From Cryptomeria japonica (taxonomy: Eukaryota; Streptophyta; Pinopsida; Cupressales; Cupressaceae), in the NCBI RefSeq assembly GCF_030272615.1, contig NC_081415.1, forward strand, positions 377,471,392 through 377,535,391: a stretch of 64,000 bases of DNA, in the 5' to 3' direction. Under the pieces are notes generated by a model. The model was given only the letters and a program-made list of their open reading frames with translations, was not told the DNA's origin and did not search any database. Below, piece after piece: positions 46,331-59,760 of this stretch (the first letter of the stretch is position 1; each line of letters begins with the position of its first letter). Position numbers and translations under genes: made by a program.

Positions 46331-47338
46331 CCTCCTAATGAAGAATATAATATTTTATTTGTGATTTCTTCTTAGATCGGTCTTAAATCACCTTCAAAAA
46401 TCCACTTACCACTTATCCAAAATCTGCCTTTAAGGTCTGCTTCAAAATAGCTTATGTCTACACATGAACTTCTTTGAACTCTACTCATAACATTCCGTAA
46501 AATGTGCTTTTGAAGTCTGATTTGTCTGCTCTTAAATCTGCTATGAAATGCTAAAGATATTCATTAATTGCTTGCAAAGTACACCTCCCTCTTCCATGTT
46601 TTATATCTCCTCAAACATAACCCTTTGCCAAAGCGATGTAACTCTTCCAAGATGGGCGATTCTATCAAGAGAGGTCAGCCCTTGCAAATATATTTCATTT
46701 TCCTTTTGAAATTAATTTAACTGCAATTAAATGGCCACAATTTGGCTTGTTGATGATAATAGGGCATGGGTTGGCCCTTACAAATAAGTGTAAAGTTATT
46801 CATTTAAAGCTATTTAAAAACCTCTAAGCTGGGCAGCAATGTAGGGAGGGTCGGCCAAAAGATTTAATGCCTTCATTGTGAGTGCTGATCACGGATTGGC
46901 CAGCAAGTAAACAACCATTAGTTTTTGCAATTTAATTAACTCCTTGTTCAACAAAATCTCAATAATAGTGCACGATTTAACCTCTAATATTTTAGTCTTG
47001 CCCTTTCACGTTCAATGACAATAATTTATAACACTTTTTAGGCATCATGCCAAATATTTTGCATGCATAAGTCAATAATGGGGTTTGCTGTTGTAGTTAT
47101 GCACAAGTACTCACATAGCATTCAAAATAACCTTTGATATCCCCATTTGAAAAGGAAGATAATGGCATCGAATGAACATCTGATGATGACAATATTCAGT
47201 TTACCATACTGTTGTTTAGAGCCTTACTAATCTTTGTGTTTGGATGGTGGTTTGATGTTGAGACAATTTCAAACAGCAATACACATTACCAATCAAAAAT
47301 GCAAGGATTGCCACCAATAATATAGCTTCATAGGGTTG

Positions 47339-50300
47339 TGTTGTGACGTTTTCACACATCGCCCCATTGCAAATGGGGACCCCTACTTTTCGCTTTCTAG
47401 GATTAGTCCTCTTAGCTTAGTTCTAGGTTAGTGTTGAGTCTTTCGCTATGAACCTTTGCATTGAAGAGGTATAGTGGGTCAAGAGGTCAAAAGTTGATCA
47501 AGTTTGTCTCTTTAAGATGAACTGAGGTTCGACACTTCCTTTACCCAGCCAAGATTTTATCACTTCCACTTCTCCCAACACTGCCCGTGGGTGCCCAGGC
47601 CCCGATCACTCTCATTTCCATTCCTTGCCTTCGCCATCACCATTCACCCTTCCATCCTTTCATCTCTCTCTTCATTCCATAACCCTCCATCTTGACGGCT
47701 TTCCACTTCCCCTTTCCTACCATCACCATTTCACCCTACCCTTTCCACTTCCATATCCCTTACCTTCTATATCTTTTTATCTTTTATCACCTTCACCTAA
47801 CATATTCATCTACTAACCTCATCCCATTATAACCTACACCCCTCTACCCTTTCATTACCCCCTCATACCTCCCATTACATTTTACTCCCTAACCTTCCCT
47901 AACTCCATCCACTACCTCTTATACCTCCTAACCCGACTCATCTCCTACTTCCATCATTTATATCCCCTATGTCCCCCTTTCCTCCAACATCCCATTTCCC
48001 CTCTTTCTCCACGTAGCAGCTTCCCTTACCACTTCCCTCACATTCCTCTCATCACCTTTTTGGGCGCCACTTTAAACTCAAAATGGAGAATTGAATTAAC
48101 TTTTTATTGAAGACTCTTGTTGGGACCCACCAACCACTGGTTTGGGGAATTTAAATGTTTTTTTTGTCTTTGATATTAAATGGGCCCCACCAGAATTTTT
48201 GGAATGAGAGAAAAGTTCTTTTTTTTTAATAGAAATTTTTGAAAGGGAGAGCATCCACCTCACTCTACCCTTCCACCTTATTCCCCCGTGGCACTTCCTT
48301 ACAACATCACCCCATCCTCTTTGCCACCACATCCTCTTTGTTGTTACACCTTTCATCCCTTCTCACATTCATGGCATGTTTTGGACTTCACTAAGATTCA
48401 ACGATAAAAAATAAAAAGCAATTCACTTCAAAGTTGATTCAAAACTTCTAGGTTTGTACCTACAGATCCACCTTGAAGGGAGATATTAATCATTGATTGG
48501 CTCCAAAGGAGAGAAGATCTTCAAGCAAAAATGAGGTGAATTATAAGGGATAAGCTGTGTAAAAAGAAATTCAAGCAGGCTGGTTCCTAATCATGGGAGA
48601 ATTTATCAGCTATTCAGGAAGAGATCAGGCCTCATTCACTCTTGGTTTAAATGCAATTTCCAGTGGATTAATTTCTCTGAGTTTAGACCACAATCAGATC
48701 TAAGTATTATTTCATACTCAGAAATATGATTAATGTACATGATAATTAATTCAAGTTTTGTGTCTTTGCAGGTATGGTTGTAAACAAATAATGGAGCACG
48801 AGGAATATAGGATGATGATAAACCAAGAATGGGGAATCCTCCACATAAGGGAAGAGATCTGATCTGTGCATCTCCACATGAAGAATGCACTCAGATAGAA
48901 TTAATCTTGCAAATACAGAAAGTCCTAAAATCAGACCAAAGCTTATGAAAATCCGGCCTGATTCAATTGTGCAAGCAAGTGAATTTGATTGATCAATCAT
49001 CAGCTACAAAAAAACCTCTGATGGCCAATTCAGTGAGGAAGGTTTTGACAACGAAAGATGAAGTTTTGACTGATGTAATGACTGATTTGCCTTAGGGATT
49101 AAAATTTGATGAACTTAGTTTCTAAATCTGGATGAAGCCTTGGAAAGCAAATGGATTTCAAAGGTCTTCTTGAGGTTAATCTGATATGGATGACTAAGAC
49201 TTAGGATCTGAGTTGATGGAATGAGTTTCGTCAAGTGAAGAAACTGTCCAGTATTCCCAATTTGAAGCGAAATCCCTGCTAAGGCCTTCTTTGAAAGGTT
49301 GATTTGATATTTTTCACATTGGAGTGACAGAGACTTGTTTGAACGAGTTATTGATCATGAACAATGAGGAATTTGAGCTAGGGCATCAAAGTCGCTCCTG
49401 ACCCTTCCAAAGGTATAGGAGCGAGTTTGCTTCTAACACCTTCTTGCTCCTTACTTGGATCCAAACCCACGCTTTTAGGGCTTGATTGAAGGAAATTTGA
49501 GTTATGTGTGCCTTTAGAAGCGAATTCAAACCAAGTTGAATGATGAAGTCTGGAGAATTTGAACAATATTGTCAATTTCGCTCCTGACCCTCCAAAGGTA
49601 CAGGAGCAAATTTTTCTTAGAGCCCTCCATTGCTTCTAAGTTGGACCAAAATCGTTGCTCCTATGGCGTGATGGAAGAGGAAATGATGTATGCATGCCTT
49701 GAAATTGAATTGAAACAAGTTTGAATGGCAAAACATGAGGAATCTGAGCCAAGAAGCAAAATTTCGCTCCTGACCCTTCCAAAGGTACAAGAGTGAAATC
49801 CTTGAAAGGACCTAATTTCTCACTCAAGCAATTGAACAAATCGTATTAGGGAACAAACTGACTTGATCATGATGGAAGAAGGATTCAAAAGCTAAGTTCA
49901 AGGTGAAGTATTGAGGGATGGTGAAGGAATTGAATCAAAAGAAGAATTTCGCTCATGTCCCTCTCTAAGGGTCCAGAGCGAAATCTCTTGGAAGGACCTC
50001 CTATCTCACCTAAAGCACCAAGAGGGTCTTGTTTTAAGCAAAGTTGGGAGTAGATTGACTTGAGCACGATGAGAAGAGAATTTCAAAAATCAAGTCTAAG
50101 GCAAAGTGATAGGAATGAAGCCTGAATTGAGTCAAGAGGAAGAAATTCGCTCATGTACCTTCCAAAGGTACAGGAGCAAAATCTCTCAAGGAAGAATGTT
50201 TTGTTAATCAAGATATCAAGACAAGCCTTCTTGAAGGTAATTTAAGTCTTTGTTGCAGCATGAGCATTCTAATGATAATGAAAATTGAGTATGTGAGTGA

Positions 50301-52495
50301 GAAAACTAAGATCAGCCCTTAGTTCGCTCAGGAGCGAAATGCATTGAGGATGAGTAATATGCTAATGATAGTGTGTTGTAAGTCTTCTTCATGGTGGTTT
50401 CAAGTGTTCAAGCATCCTAAACTTCATGCAGATCGTGAGAACTAAGCTTGCCTTCATCAAATATTGATGAAAATTTGACTTATATCCTAGCTCGCTCATG
50501 TCCCTCTCTAAGGTACCAAGGCGAAATTCTATTAAAGGCAATTGCATTATGGTAAAAAACCGAAAAGATCAAGAGAAGACTAAGTGCAAGTCAACCAAGA
50601 AACATTTGATGCATTAATAAACCAATCTCACTTTGGCGGTAAAAGCAAATTCGAATTTTTAAAGAGAAGTCGGCCAACTAAAGGGAAATATAATTTATTT
50701 ATTCATCCAAACAATGTCAACTTTCATCAAAGAAGTGCATTCTCCCATAAAGGTGCTTATATAAGGGAGGTTGATTCTTAAATTATTCATCATTCATTTC
50801 AAACATTCTTCTTCAAAGAGCGAAATCCTTCAGCAGTTAAGAAGCAAATTCCAGATTTGTCAACAATCTTCACAAGCCGAATTCAACAAGAGCGAATTTG
50901 AGGAGCAACTGAATTCATCAAGGCGAATTTCAAAAGCAGATTTCATTAGACAGATTGGTGATTGAGGAGGCAAATTTCAAAGGCAAATTTCAGGTCTTAT
51001 TGAGATCAGTCACTTTAAGGCGCAAAGTACATCCTAACAACAGCAAAATTCAATAAAGGGAGGACTGAATTCATCATAGCAAGAGCAAATTTGCTCAAGC
51101 AAAGGACAATCTCCCCTAAACCTGCACCTATCAGACATGCAAATCACATAAAATCAGAGATTCACGAAAAGAAAGAAATCAGAAAGACCAAGTTGGAGGA
51201 TCTTAGGAAGAATATTTCAATATCAAGGTCAAAGGAAGACCTCTTCAAGAGGATCTCATAGGCAAACACAAGAGAGCCAAGGAAGGGTACATCGTTCATC
51301 AAGTATATCAAGGACGATGGAGGATCGACAAAATTCATCACAAAGGAAGTACCAGACAAGGTGGCATCCCAGTCACTGTTCCTCCAGTCAGATAGGTCGA
51401 CATCAGCATGTCCAGATTCAATGTACCTGACTCATCAGTGATGACACAAACTTCGAGGCACCTACCCTTGCTTCCTATTGGTCCTCACCCTTGGAATGTA
51501 ATTTTCTAATTGGCTAATGAAGTTTGTTGTAAGAAACCCTAATTAGGGTTTCTATCTTGTAATCCTAGCCATTGATTCTAAATCAATCAGAGCCGTCTAT
51601 TTGTAAAGGGTTTCTCTAAATAAGCCCTGGCTCCTCATTTGTAAAGGCTAATAGTTAGTCAGTAGTTAAAAGGTGAATAGTTAGCTAATAGTGAATAGTC
51701 AGTTGATAGAATAGCAATTAGAGTAGAATTGAAAGAGAAGGCAAAGATTGTTGCCAAGATGTTGTTGTAAAAGACTTGTAAGCTTCATTGAAGAAATGGT
51801 GAAATCTATGGGCCGATTCAACAATTTGCATGGTCTCAATACTTCTCAGATTTGATTTCATGTTATTAGATGAGTGGAAGAAATGTGTTTGATTGATGGT
51901 GAAATTCGTATATCCATACTACTAGCAGTTTGTTGATTACAGACTTGCCTTGTGTAGTCAACTGGAATTGTTCAGCTTAAGCTTAACTTCAATTGTCGCT
52001 TCTTCACTGATATGCATCAGCCTGATGGTGTCTATGCCTGTAGCGATGATCTGAACATCATAAAGCTTTTCCTCCGAAGATCGCACTAACCTTGTGGAGA
52101 TGGTCCTGGGATGTCAAAACAAGACTTAGTTAGAATTTCATCAAAGGTTATTCATTGCTCCTACATTCTTAGTGTTAGAATTAGATCCTTTCCTCGCCCT
52201 AATCCTTTTTCTTTTTTTCAAAATCTAGACTAGTGAAATCCTGTGTTCCAGTAACATTCAAAGCAAATCAGACGTTCAGTCATCAAGTGTAAGTCCCCAT
52301 GTGATTCCAGCAAAATCACATCATACCACAGAGAGCTTATCCACGAGTAGAGAACCTACATACAAGAACCTTGGAGTTGCCTCAACTGATCCTTCGGCGA
52401 GGTCTTCAGCAGTCGGGAAACTTTGTTCAAGAGAGGATAGGGTACCTTTAGGTATTTTATTCTGTGTTTGGTCGTGTACAAAAGACACGTCAACA
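47339..52495 (+). repeat. Solo LTR of 5.16 kb, TSD GGTTG
   Basis: Starts TGTTGTGACGTTTTCACAC and ends AGACACGTCAACA, flanked by GGTTG (47334-47338 and 52496-52500). It carries the dyad CCCATTGCAAATGGG near its start. The final 1.1 kb aligns with the LTR remnant at 33926-34935. Only one copy of each end is present, so it is a solo LTR. A C/T-rich stretch covers 47530-48090. I see no gene; the many 60-85 codon frames are unconvincing. Confidence 0.8.
49380..50540 (+). repeat. About 185-bp tandem repeats, each with a TTCGCTCCTG hairpin
   Basis: Seven hairpins at about 49392, 49577, 49761, 49946, 50144, 50322 and 50491. Typical arms are TTTCGCTCCTGACC and GGTACAGGAGCGAAA with an eight-base loop CTTCCAAA. 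One unit has collapsed to TTCGCTCAGGAGCGAA. Isolated GCGAAATT words continue to about 51080. Confidence 0.8.
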
Positions 52496-53963
52496 GGTTG
52501 CAATTCAACCTAACCAGTTATTGGTTCACAATGTTTGAAGACACTGCTAACCAAATCATGTGTCTGAACACTGAAGTAGTGATCTGTTCTTGCCACAAAA
52601 CAACCAACAATATAGATAAAAGGGGTTGGGAAACAGTATCACATTCATTAATGATCAATGACATAATGGTTTGCATGGCCGCAATGATATTCTCTTCAGG
52701 ATGTATCCTGATGGAAGCTAACAACTAGTGAAACATTTGCCAAATCAAAGCATCCAGTTCCAAGTCTAACATAATGTTCCCTAATCTAAGTTTAGCAAAT
52801 GAATCGAGTACAGTAACTCTCCTAGAAAAGTGAGAATCTGAGACATCATCCAAATTTTTGAAGCTACCCCACCAACATCTAGAATATCTCCTTCAGTTTG
52901 CCATCCTGGTAAGGACCCTTAGGAGCTGTAATTCTCATAATTTCATTGAGACAAGAGGTGGTAACCAATCTCACTTCTTTATCCCTGCTTCTCAATAACT
53001 TATGCTTACCCAAAGCAATCATCACTGGAACCATGGCTTCTCGTAGTACCTAAGATGGTGATTGATACACCATGTGCAAGCAATCCATGTGATAACCCCT
53101 AAGGTATCACATAATGTCAATATATTTATAGATTAATTAAATAAGTTCCAAATAAATAAATGATTAAACTAATAAAATATATCTAAACATATAGTAAATG
53201 TCAATCAAATATCTAATATATTTGAATATGACAAAAGAGAAATATTTAATATTTAATAAATCTTTTACCAAAAAAATAATAATAATAAACAAAGCAAATA
53301 TTAATAAATACACAAACAAACATTTAATTGCCCCCCCCCCCCGATTACCTCCGCACAAGAGGTGCGACGGTAATCACAGCCTAAGTTGTGATCACTGCCG
53401 CACCCCTCCATGCGGAAGGGCACCGTGAAGGGGTACAACCCCTTACGGGATGCTAATAAATACGGGGAAAGGAAAAAGGCAAGGGGGAGAGCAACCGGGT
53501 GGAAGGAAGGAGACATTGGCTGCACACAAACAGGTACGTGTAATGTGTTTCACATAATATTAATTGTCATGTCTAATTAAATAAATATTTTATTTATTTA
53601 ATTATCTAAGCCTAATTCTTCTATTAATTAAACAAATCTTTATTTATTTAATTAATTAATTTATCCTTTTCTAGCCTTATTTCTTATTTAAATAAATACA
53701 TTTATTTATTTAAATTATCATTTTCTTAAATTAAATAAATATTTTATTTATTTAATTATCCCACTTCTTCTATTAATTAAATAAATCTTTATTTATTTAA
53801 TTAATTCATTAACCTTTTCTACCCATGACACATGTCATTCATCTCTTAATTCCTACACTACGTACCCCTTTCATTATTTTATTATTTCCTCTACCAACCC
53901 TTTAATCATAGCTGACCTCTTTTTACACCTCTCAATCTTATCCCTCCATTTCATAGTGTCTTC

Positions 53964-53970
53964 TATATAA
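53964..53970 (+). promoter_or_regulatory. TATA box of the chromovirus 5' LTR
   Basis: TATATAA in TTCTATATAAGGAGATG; the best core promoter in this LTR. It lies in the part missing from the 3' LTR. Confidence 0.6.
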
Positions 53971-54700
53971 GGAGATGCTTCCTTCATTATCAACACTACC
54001 TGGCTAATTCAATTATGCACTTGACTACACTACGCTTTGCACCTTCATATGCGATCCTACTTGCAACCACATTCCGTTCTTTGTTGAGCTCTTGTGCACA
54101 TAAAATCTGAGAGCAAATATATCAAGCAAGATCAATGGAGATAGGAAGAATGGAGATTCAAACCCTATTGGACATGTGATGGTATAATCTTTGTGATTTC
54201 ATTTGATTTGCATTGTCTTAGGTAATCTTCATATGTTATGGTGGATCTTTGTTGTTGTTAGGCTAGGGTTTTTGTGGTTGAATTCATTTAGTCTTTCAAT
54301 ATTGTCATTGTTGTTATCCATTTTCACCGTATACAATGTGAATATCAAGAACGTAGGTAATTAGCATGTTAATATTATTTACTTCGTTAATGAATGCAAT
54401 ATACAGTTTAACACATTAGGGAATGAACATATTTGATTAATGAAATTAATAACAATATGTGATAGTTAGGCATATTTAAATATATGTTAACAAATACATA
54501 TTAAGGAATGTGTTAATAATGTGAATTAAGAAATGGAAATAATAATTAAGTTGTCAAATGCAATATAAATATGATTAAATAATGAAGGCCATAGGGGGGG
54601 ACTCCCTTAAGCCTAATGGAGGGATACGCGAATCCCTGGTTGGCAGTATATAAATAAATATATATATATATACTGATGATCTATATGCATATATGAATGG

Positions 54701-55012
54701 CTTGGTTGACATGTTCATCCAAGAAGAGATGGATCTGGCCAGTCCCCTCTAATGGACCTGGGTGATGAGGAACATCACCCAAGGCAAGGAATTGACTTAT
54801 GGTCTGCCTTGGATGGCTTGGGTGTAAGAAATTACACTCAAGACAGGGATCGAATTAACCTTCGATTTCCTGGATGGCTTGAGTGTAATAAGACAGGAAT
54901 CAAATTAAAACCTTGGTTCCTGGATGGCTTGGATGTAAGAAATTACATCCAAGACAGGAATCGAATTCACCTTCGTTTTCCTGGATGGCTTGGGACCAAG
55001 AGTGGTTCCAAG
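54701..55012 (+). repeat. Hairpin array, 5' LTR copy
   Basis: Six units, CTTGGTTGAC... to GGTTCCAAG. They include TGGGTGATG/CATCACCCA, CTTGGGTGTAA/TTACACTCAAG, CTTGGATGTAA/TTACATCCAAG and CTTGGGACC/GGTTCCAAG. A 94-codon frame runs through it by virtue of the repeat. Confidence 0.85.
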
Positions 55013-55210
55013 AAGGCGAGCCTCACAGCCGCCTAAGGACATACTTTGTATGGCATCGTATCCTTTTTATAGATAAGAATTGTGATTAATGTTAATTAAG
55101 TAATCTTAAAATTAAATTGCAAGACGATTTAGTGACAAATTGGTGTATATGTTGTATTCTAACGATTTGTTTTGCAGGACAGTGATTCCTAACTAGTAGG
55201 GACATTACAG

Positions 55211-55222
55211 TGGTATCAGAGC
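55211..55222 (+). other. Primer-binding site, initiator tRNA-Met type
   Basis: TGGTATCAGAGC, one base after the LTR end; exact match to the plant consensus. Confidence 0.95.
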
Positions 55223-55294
55223 ATAATCCTGCCAACTTGTGGGAGGGATTCTTAGTTGATGATCACATATTAGAGGAAGAAAGGCGCAAAAGCA

Positions 55295-58200
55295 ATGGCC
55301 GATCAATTAGCCAAACAACTTCAGGCCTTCATGGAGCAAACCAATGAGAAATTCGAAAGGATGAGCCATTTAATCATCCAAAGTACAAACAGCAACAATA
55401 GAGATATGACAAACCCTAGGAGAGAGACACACTCTAATCACGCCGATAACGAACGATCTCCTCAAAGTTCTAGACAAACAATTCCCGAATTTCTACTTAG
55501 AGAGGAACGTGCGGGAGAGGAAGAGGAACCAGCCACACTTGGGGTAGAGGAAATTCCCCAAATTTATGCTAGATTAGAGCCGGAAGTTCAAAGAGTAGTT
55601 TCCTTCAGAGACTTCTGCGAATCCAAGGCTAACGAGGGTAGAAGAAGGAAGCCTATGGGTAATGACCTCAAAGCTAAAATCAACAAAATGTCCTTACCAT
55701 GCTTTGATGGGTCAAGGAAAGACATCGCCCAAGCTTGGGTACAAAAACTAGACACATACCTCTCATACAGTCCCATGACCAAAGGAGATGCTATAAAATT
55801 TGCCATACTACATTTAACAGGAGCAGCCCATAATTGGTGGCACAACGGTCTCATTACCCTAGAACACAAAAATGTCTCCACCTACAATGAATTTACCCAG
55901 AAGCTCATCAGCTGGTTCGACCAGAAAGACTCCGAGTGGTACTTCCAAGAATTAACACACCTTAAGCAATTAGGGAGCATTGAAGACTATATAGACCAAT
56001 TCCAAAAATTTTCAGCAATGGTCCCCGATCTATCTCAGAGAAGGCTTACCTACATGTTTTTAGAAGGCTTGAAAGACTCTATTAGAAATTTTGTAAAACC
56101 CTTGGAACCACAAAATTTAGGGGAGGCCATTAAAAAAACTAGGATGGTCGAACTTAGTGCTCCCAAGAGTACCTCAGCCAAAAAACCACATAGGAATGAG
56201 GGATTCCAGAAGGACCGACGAGAGAGGCCCTGCCGCTTCTGCAAGAAACCTTGGAGTATGAATCACCAATGTAAGGAGAAAGAGGAACTTAAGGAGAAAG
56301 GGTTATGTTTCAAATGTAAGACTCCATGGGGGAGAGGCCATGAATGTAAAAAGGGACAAATAAATAACACAAAAGAAATACGGGACGAGGAAAGACCTTA
56401 TAAAAGGGCCAGATTTGAGAACAACGAACCAAGTACCTTGGCTGTCATCACCCAAGGGAGTGAGAATAGATGCTTCAAACTTAAAGGAACTATCAAAGGA
56501 CAGAAAGTAATCGCATTAGTTGACATAGGACCCTCACATGACTTCATTAGTAAACACTTAGCGGCAAAAAGAAGGTTGAAAATGCAAGAGTTTGAAGGGT
56601 TTGAAGTGATCATGGGCAACGGAGTCATAGATAGATGCACCAAAATTATACCTCAATTGGAAGTCACCCTTGGAGGACATACCATTACAAGGAACTTCTT
56701 TGTGGTGAACCTAGAGAATGACATCATTTTGGGAATGCCATGGATAAACTCGTTGGGACGATTTACCATGGACAATCCCAATTGGGAGATATGCTTCCAA
56801 CATGAAGGGAGAGAGATAACATTAAAGGGAATTCCCGACGGCTCTCCAAAGATAGTATCATGCAATAAAATGGAGAAAATCCTTAGACATGATCAAGGAG
56901 AGTGGGTCGCCCAATGTATGGTCTTGGATAAATCTCCAACTGAAGGCCAAATCATTCAAAATGATATACAATCCATCCTTAAAAGACACAAAAAAGTCTT
57001 CGAAGACATTCCTCCTAGTTTACCCCCAAAAAGGGGATTTGAACATTCCATTGAACTAGAAGGAGCAAAACCAGTCATTACCACTCCTTACCGCCAACCC
57101 CACAAATTCAAAGAAGAAATTGAAAAAACCATAAAAGAATTATTAGAAATGGGACACATCCAGCCAAGCAGCAGCCCGTTCGCTTCATCAGTAGTATTGG
57201 TCAAGAAGAAAGATGGGACGATGAGAATGTGCATAGATTACCGGGCCCTGAATAAAAAGACTATAAAGAACAGATACCCTATCCCAAGAATCGATGAACT
57301 AATGGATGAACTCCACGGAGCAAAATACTTCTCTAAAATCGATCTAAGGTCGGGATATCATCAGATTAGAATGAGAGAGGGGGATGTACCCAAAACAGCA
57401 TTCAGATGTCACTATGGACATTTCAAGTTTTTGGTTCTACCATTCGGCCTCACTAATGCCCCAGCCACCTTTCAGTCATGCATGAATCATACATTCAGGC
57501 AACAATTACAGAAGTCCCTTCTAATATTCTTCAATGATATACTCATTTACAGCAAGACATGGGAAGAACATCTCCTGCACATTGAGGAGGTATTGAATAT
57601 CCTTGAATCTGAATCCTTATATGCTAAAGCTTCCAAGTGCGAATTTGGGATGAGGGAAATCATCTATCTAGGACACAAAATTAGTGAGGCAGGAGTAAGT
57701 GTGGATGAGGAAAAAATCAAGGCCATCAAGGAATGGCCTACCTCTAGAACATTAACACAACTAAGAGGGTTTGTGGGACTATGTAGCTACTATAGACATT
57801 TTGTAAAAGGATTTTCCAAAATAGCAGCACCCCTCTCCGACCTAACCAAGAAAGGAGCCTTCACATGGAATGACCATGCCCAACAGGCCTTTGAACAATT
57901 GAAAATAACCATGAGCTCGTGCCCAGTATTAGCCATTCCTGACTTCTCTATACCTTTTGAACTACAATGAGATGCATCGGGGGAGGGAATTGGGGTAGTC
58001 CTCATGCAAAAGAAACACCCCCTAGCCTTTGAGAGCCGTAAACTTACCCAAGCAGAAAGACTCTATTCCATCTATGATAAAGAAATGCCAGCCATAATGC
58101 ATGCCTTGGCCAAATTTCGCCAATACCTCGTCTGTGGGAAGTTTGGTGTGAAAACCGATCATAACAGTCTACGCTTCTTCTTGAGCCAAAGGGACCTAAA

Positions 58201-59749
58201 TGATAAGCAACAAAAATGGGTGAGCAAAATACAAGCCTATGACTTTGATATAGAATATGTAAAAGGGGTGAATAACAAGGCAGCAGATGCATTATCCCGA
58301 AGGGCACACCTCAATGCCCTTACCAACATCTCGAAGGACTGGAAGGAGGAAATCTTAAAGGAATATAACCAAGATCCACAAACCAAGGAAATCTTGGAGG
58401 GAAACCTTCCCAATGAAGACTTTAAAGTTAGGGGAGGCCTCATCTTGTACAAAGGAAGGGTATATTTGACCCCTCAAACCAAATTCAAGCACAAGCTCCT
58501 AAAAGAATTCCACGATAACCCCCTGGTAGGACATCAAGGGTATTATAAAACCTATAAACACATAAGAGAAAAGTATGCATGGAAAGACCAAAAAAGAGAT
58601 GTCCAGACATACGTACAAGAGTGTCTAACTTGTCAAAGAAATAAAATCGAACTCACGTACCTAGCTGGATTGCTTCAACCATTACCTATTCCCAATCAGA
58701 AGTGGGAGAGCATTTCGATGGACTTCATAATAGGGTTACCAAAAACACAAGGGAAAGACAACATTTTTGTGGTGGTAGACAGACTCACGAAGTATGCCCA
58801 TTTCCTAGCAGTCTCCACTGAATACAAAGCCTATCAAATAGCCGATTTGTTCTTCAGGGAAATTTTCAGACTCCATGGACTCCCTCTGAATATTGTTAGC
58901 GACAGAGATAGCAAGTTTATTAGCCAATTTTGGCAGGAACTCTTCAGAATGGCAGGAACAGTCTTGACCCCTAGTACGAGTTACCATCTCCAAACAGATG
59001 GGCAAACCGAAATAGTGAACAAATGGATAGAAGGCTACCTAAGGAATTATGTTACAGGGCAACAAGCGGCATGGGTAAAATGGTTGCACCTAGGAGAACA
59101 TTGTTACAACACGACACACCACATGTCAATCGGGATGAGTCCCTTCCAAGCCTTGTATGGCTATGAGGCCACAAGCTTTGGAGAACTAATAAACCAGGAA
59201 AGTAAAGTACCAAGAGCACAAGATTTTGTTCAATAAAGTAAGGATATCATGAAGACCTTGAAAGAGAATCTACAAGAAGCCCAAAATCAACAAAAGATCT
59301 ATGCAGACAGAAAGCGTACAGAAAGGACGTTTGAGGTCGGAGATCTAGTGTTTTTAAGACTACAACCATACAAGCAATCTTCCCTCAAGAAGAATGGGGC
59401 TGAAAAATTAAAACCCCGATTCTACGGACCCTATAAAGTAACTCGAAGGATTGGGGAAGTAGCTTATGAAATAGAACTGCCCAAAGACAGTAAAATACAT
59501 AATGTGTTCCACATCTCCTGCCTCAAAAAGGTTCTCGGACAACACTTGACTCCGTGCAGTGAACTACCACCCTTAGATGATGAAGGGAAACTCACCTTGT
59601 ACCCTGAGGTCATTCTAGATACACGGAAGAAGGCACTAAGGAACCGGACCATTACCGAACACCTGATTAAATGGAAGAATCTTCCCCATTAGGATGCCAC
59701 TTGGGAAAAAGAGGAAGATCTAAAGATGCTTGAGGACAAGCAAAATTGA
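55295..59749 (+). pseudogene. Chromovirus gag-pol polyprotein with three in-frame stops
   Basis: One frame of 1484 codons from ATG 55295 to TGA 59747, interrupted by TGA 57968, TAA 59234 and TAG 59690. Domain order: gag core (residues about 130-265), two zinc knuckles (about 312 and 339; CRFC...HQC and CFKC...HEC), protease (VDIGPSHDFI at about 409; the usual D-S/T-G is D-I-G), and reverse transcriptase (about 620-800). The reverse transcriptase catalytic box reads FFNDILIYS, so the first Asp of the usual F/YxDD is Asn. RNase H begins at the first stop (DASGEGIG, then TDHNSL and ADALSR). Integrase has H-H-C-C (near 58510-58640) and D-D-E residues (58718, 58902, 59008). A C-terminal chromodomain (WKNLPH, stop, DATWE) follows. 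It normally makes virus-like particles, copies RNA and integrates, with the chromodomain guiding it to chromatin. This copy cannot. Confidence 0.95.
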
Positions 59750-59760
59750 GACGGAGGGAC
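59748..59760 (+). other. Polypurine tract of the chromovirus
   Basis: GAGACGGAGGGAC abuts the 3' LTR start TGTGATAACC and overlaps the terminal stop codon of pol. Confidence 0.75.

Larger units (their letters stand above)
42928..52513 (-). repeat. 3' LTR of the PDS5-carrying element, split in three
   Basis: Pieces 42928-43114, 46090-47338 and about 52496-52513. The segment 47050-47338 aligns well with 61485-61765 (TTGTAGTTATGCACAAGTACT, AAAAGGAAGATAATGGCAT, CCACCAATAATATAGCTTCA, each with few changes). A TATA-like GCTTATATAGATC lies near 46156. Confidence 0.55.
53088..55209 (+). repeat. 5' LTR of the chromovirus (2.12 kb)
   Basis: TGTGATAACCCC ... GGGACATTACA. Contains a run of 12 C (53331-53342), AT-rich TTTATTTAATTA repeats (53570-53810), the TATA box and the hairpin array. 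About 780 bases at 53560-54341 are absent from the 3' LTR. Confidence 0.95.

Noticed and set aside
28363-50540. CRISPR-like arrays of regularly spaced repeats
   Set aside because: Spacers are diverged copies and not unique sequence, there are no cas genes, and the context is plant LTRs.
54123-54240. A possible small gene with ATG after the chromovirus TATA box
   Set aside because: Frames are under 40 codons and lie in the untranslated LTR leader.
54752-55036. A 94-codon frame conserved at 60754-61038
   Set aside because: The two copies are the two LTRs of one element, so conservation is expected, and the frame is just the hairpin repeat translated. The better conserved property is base pairing.
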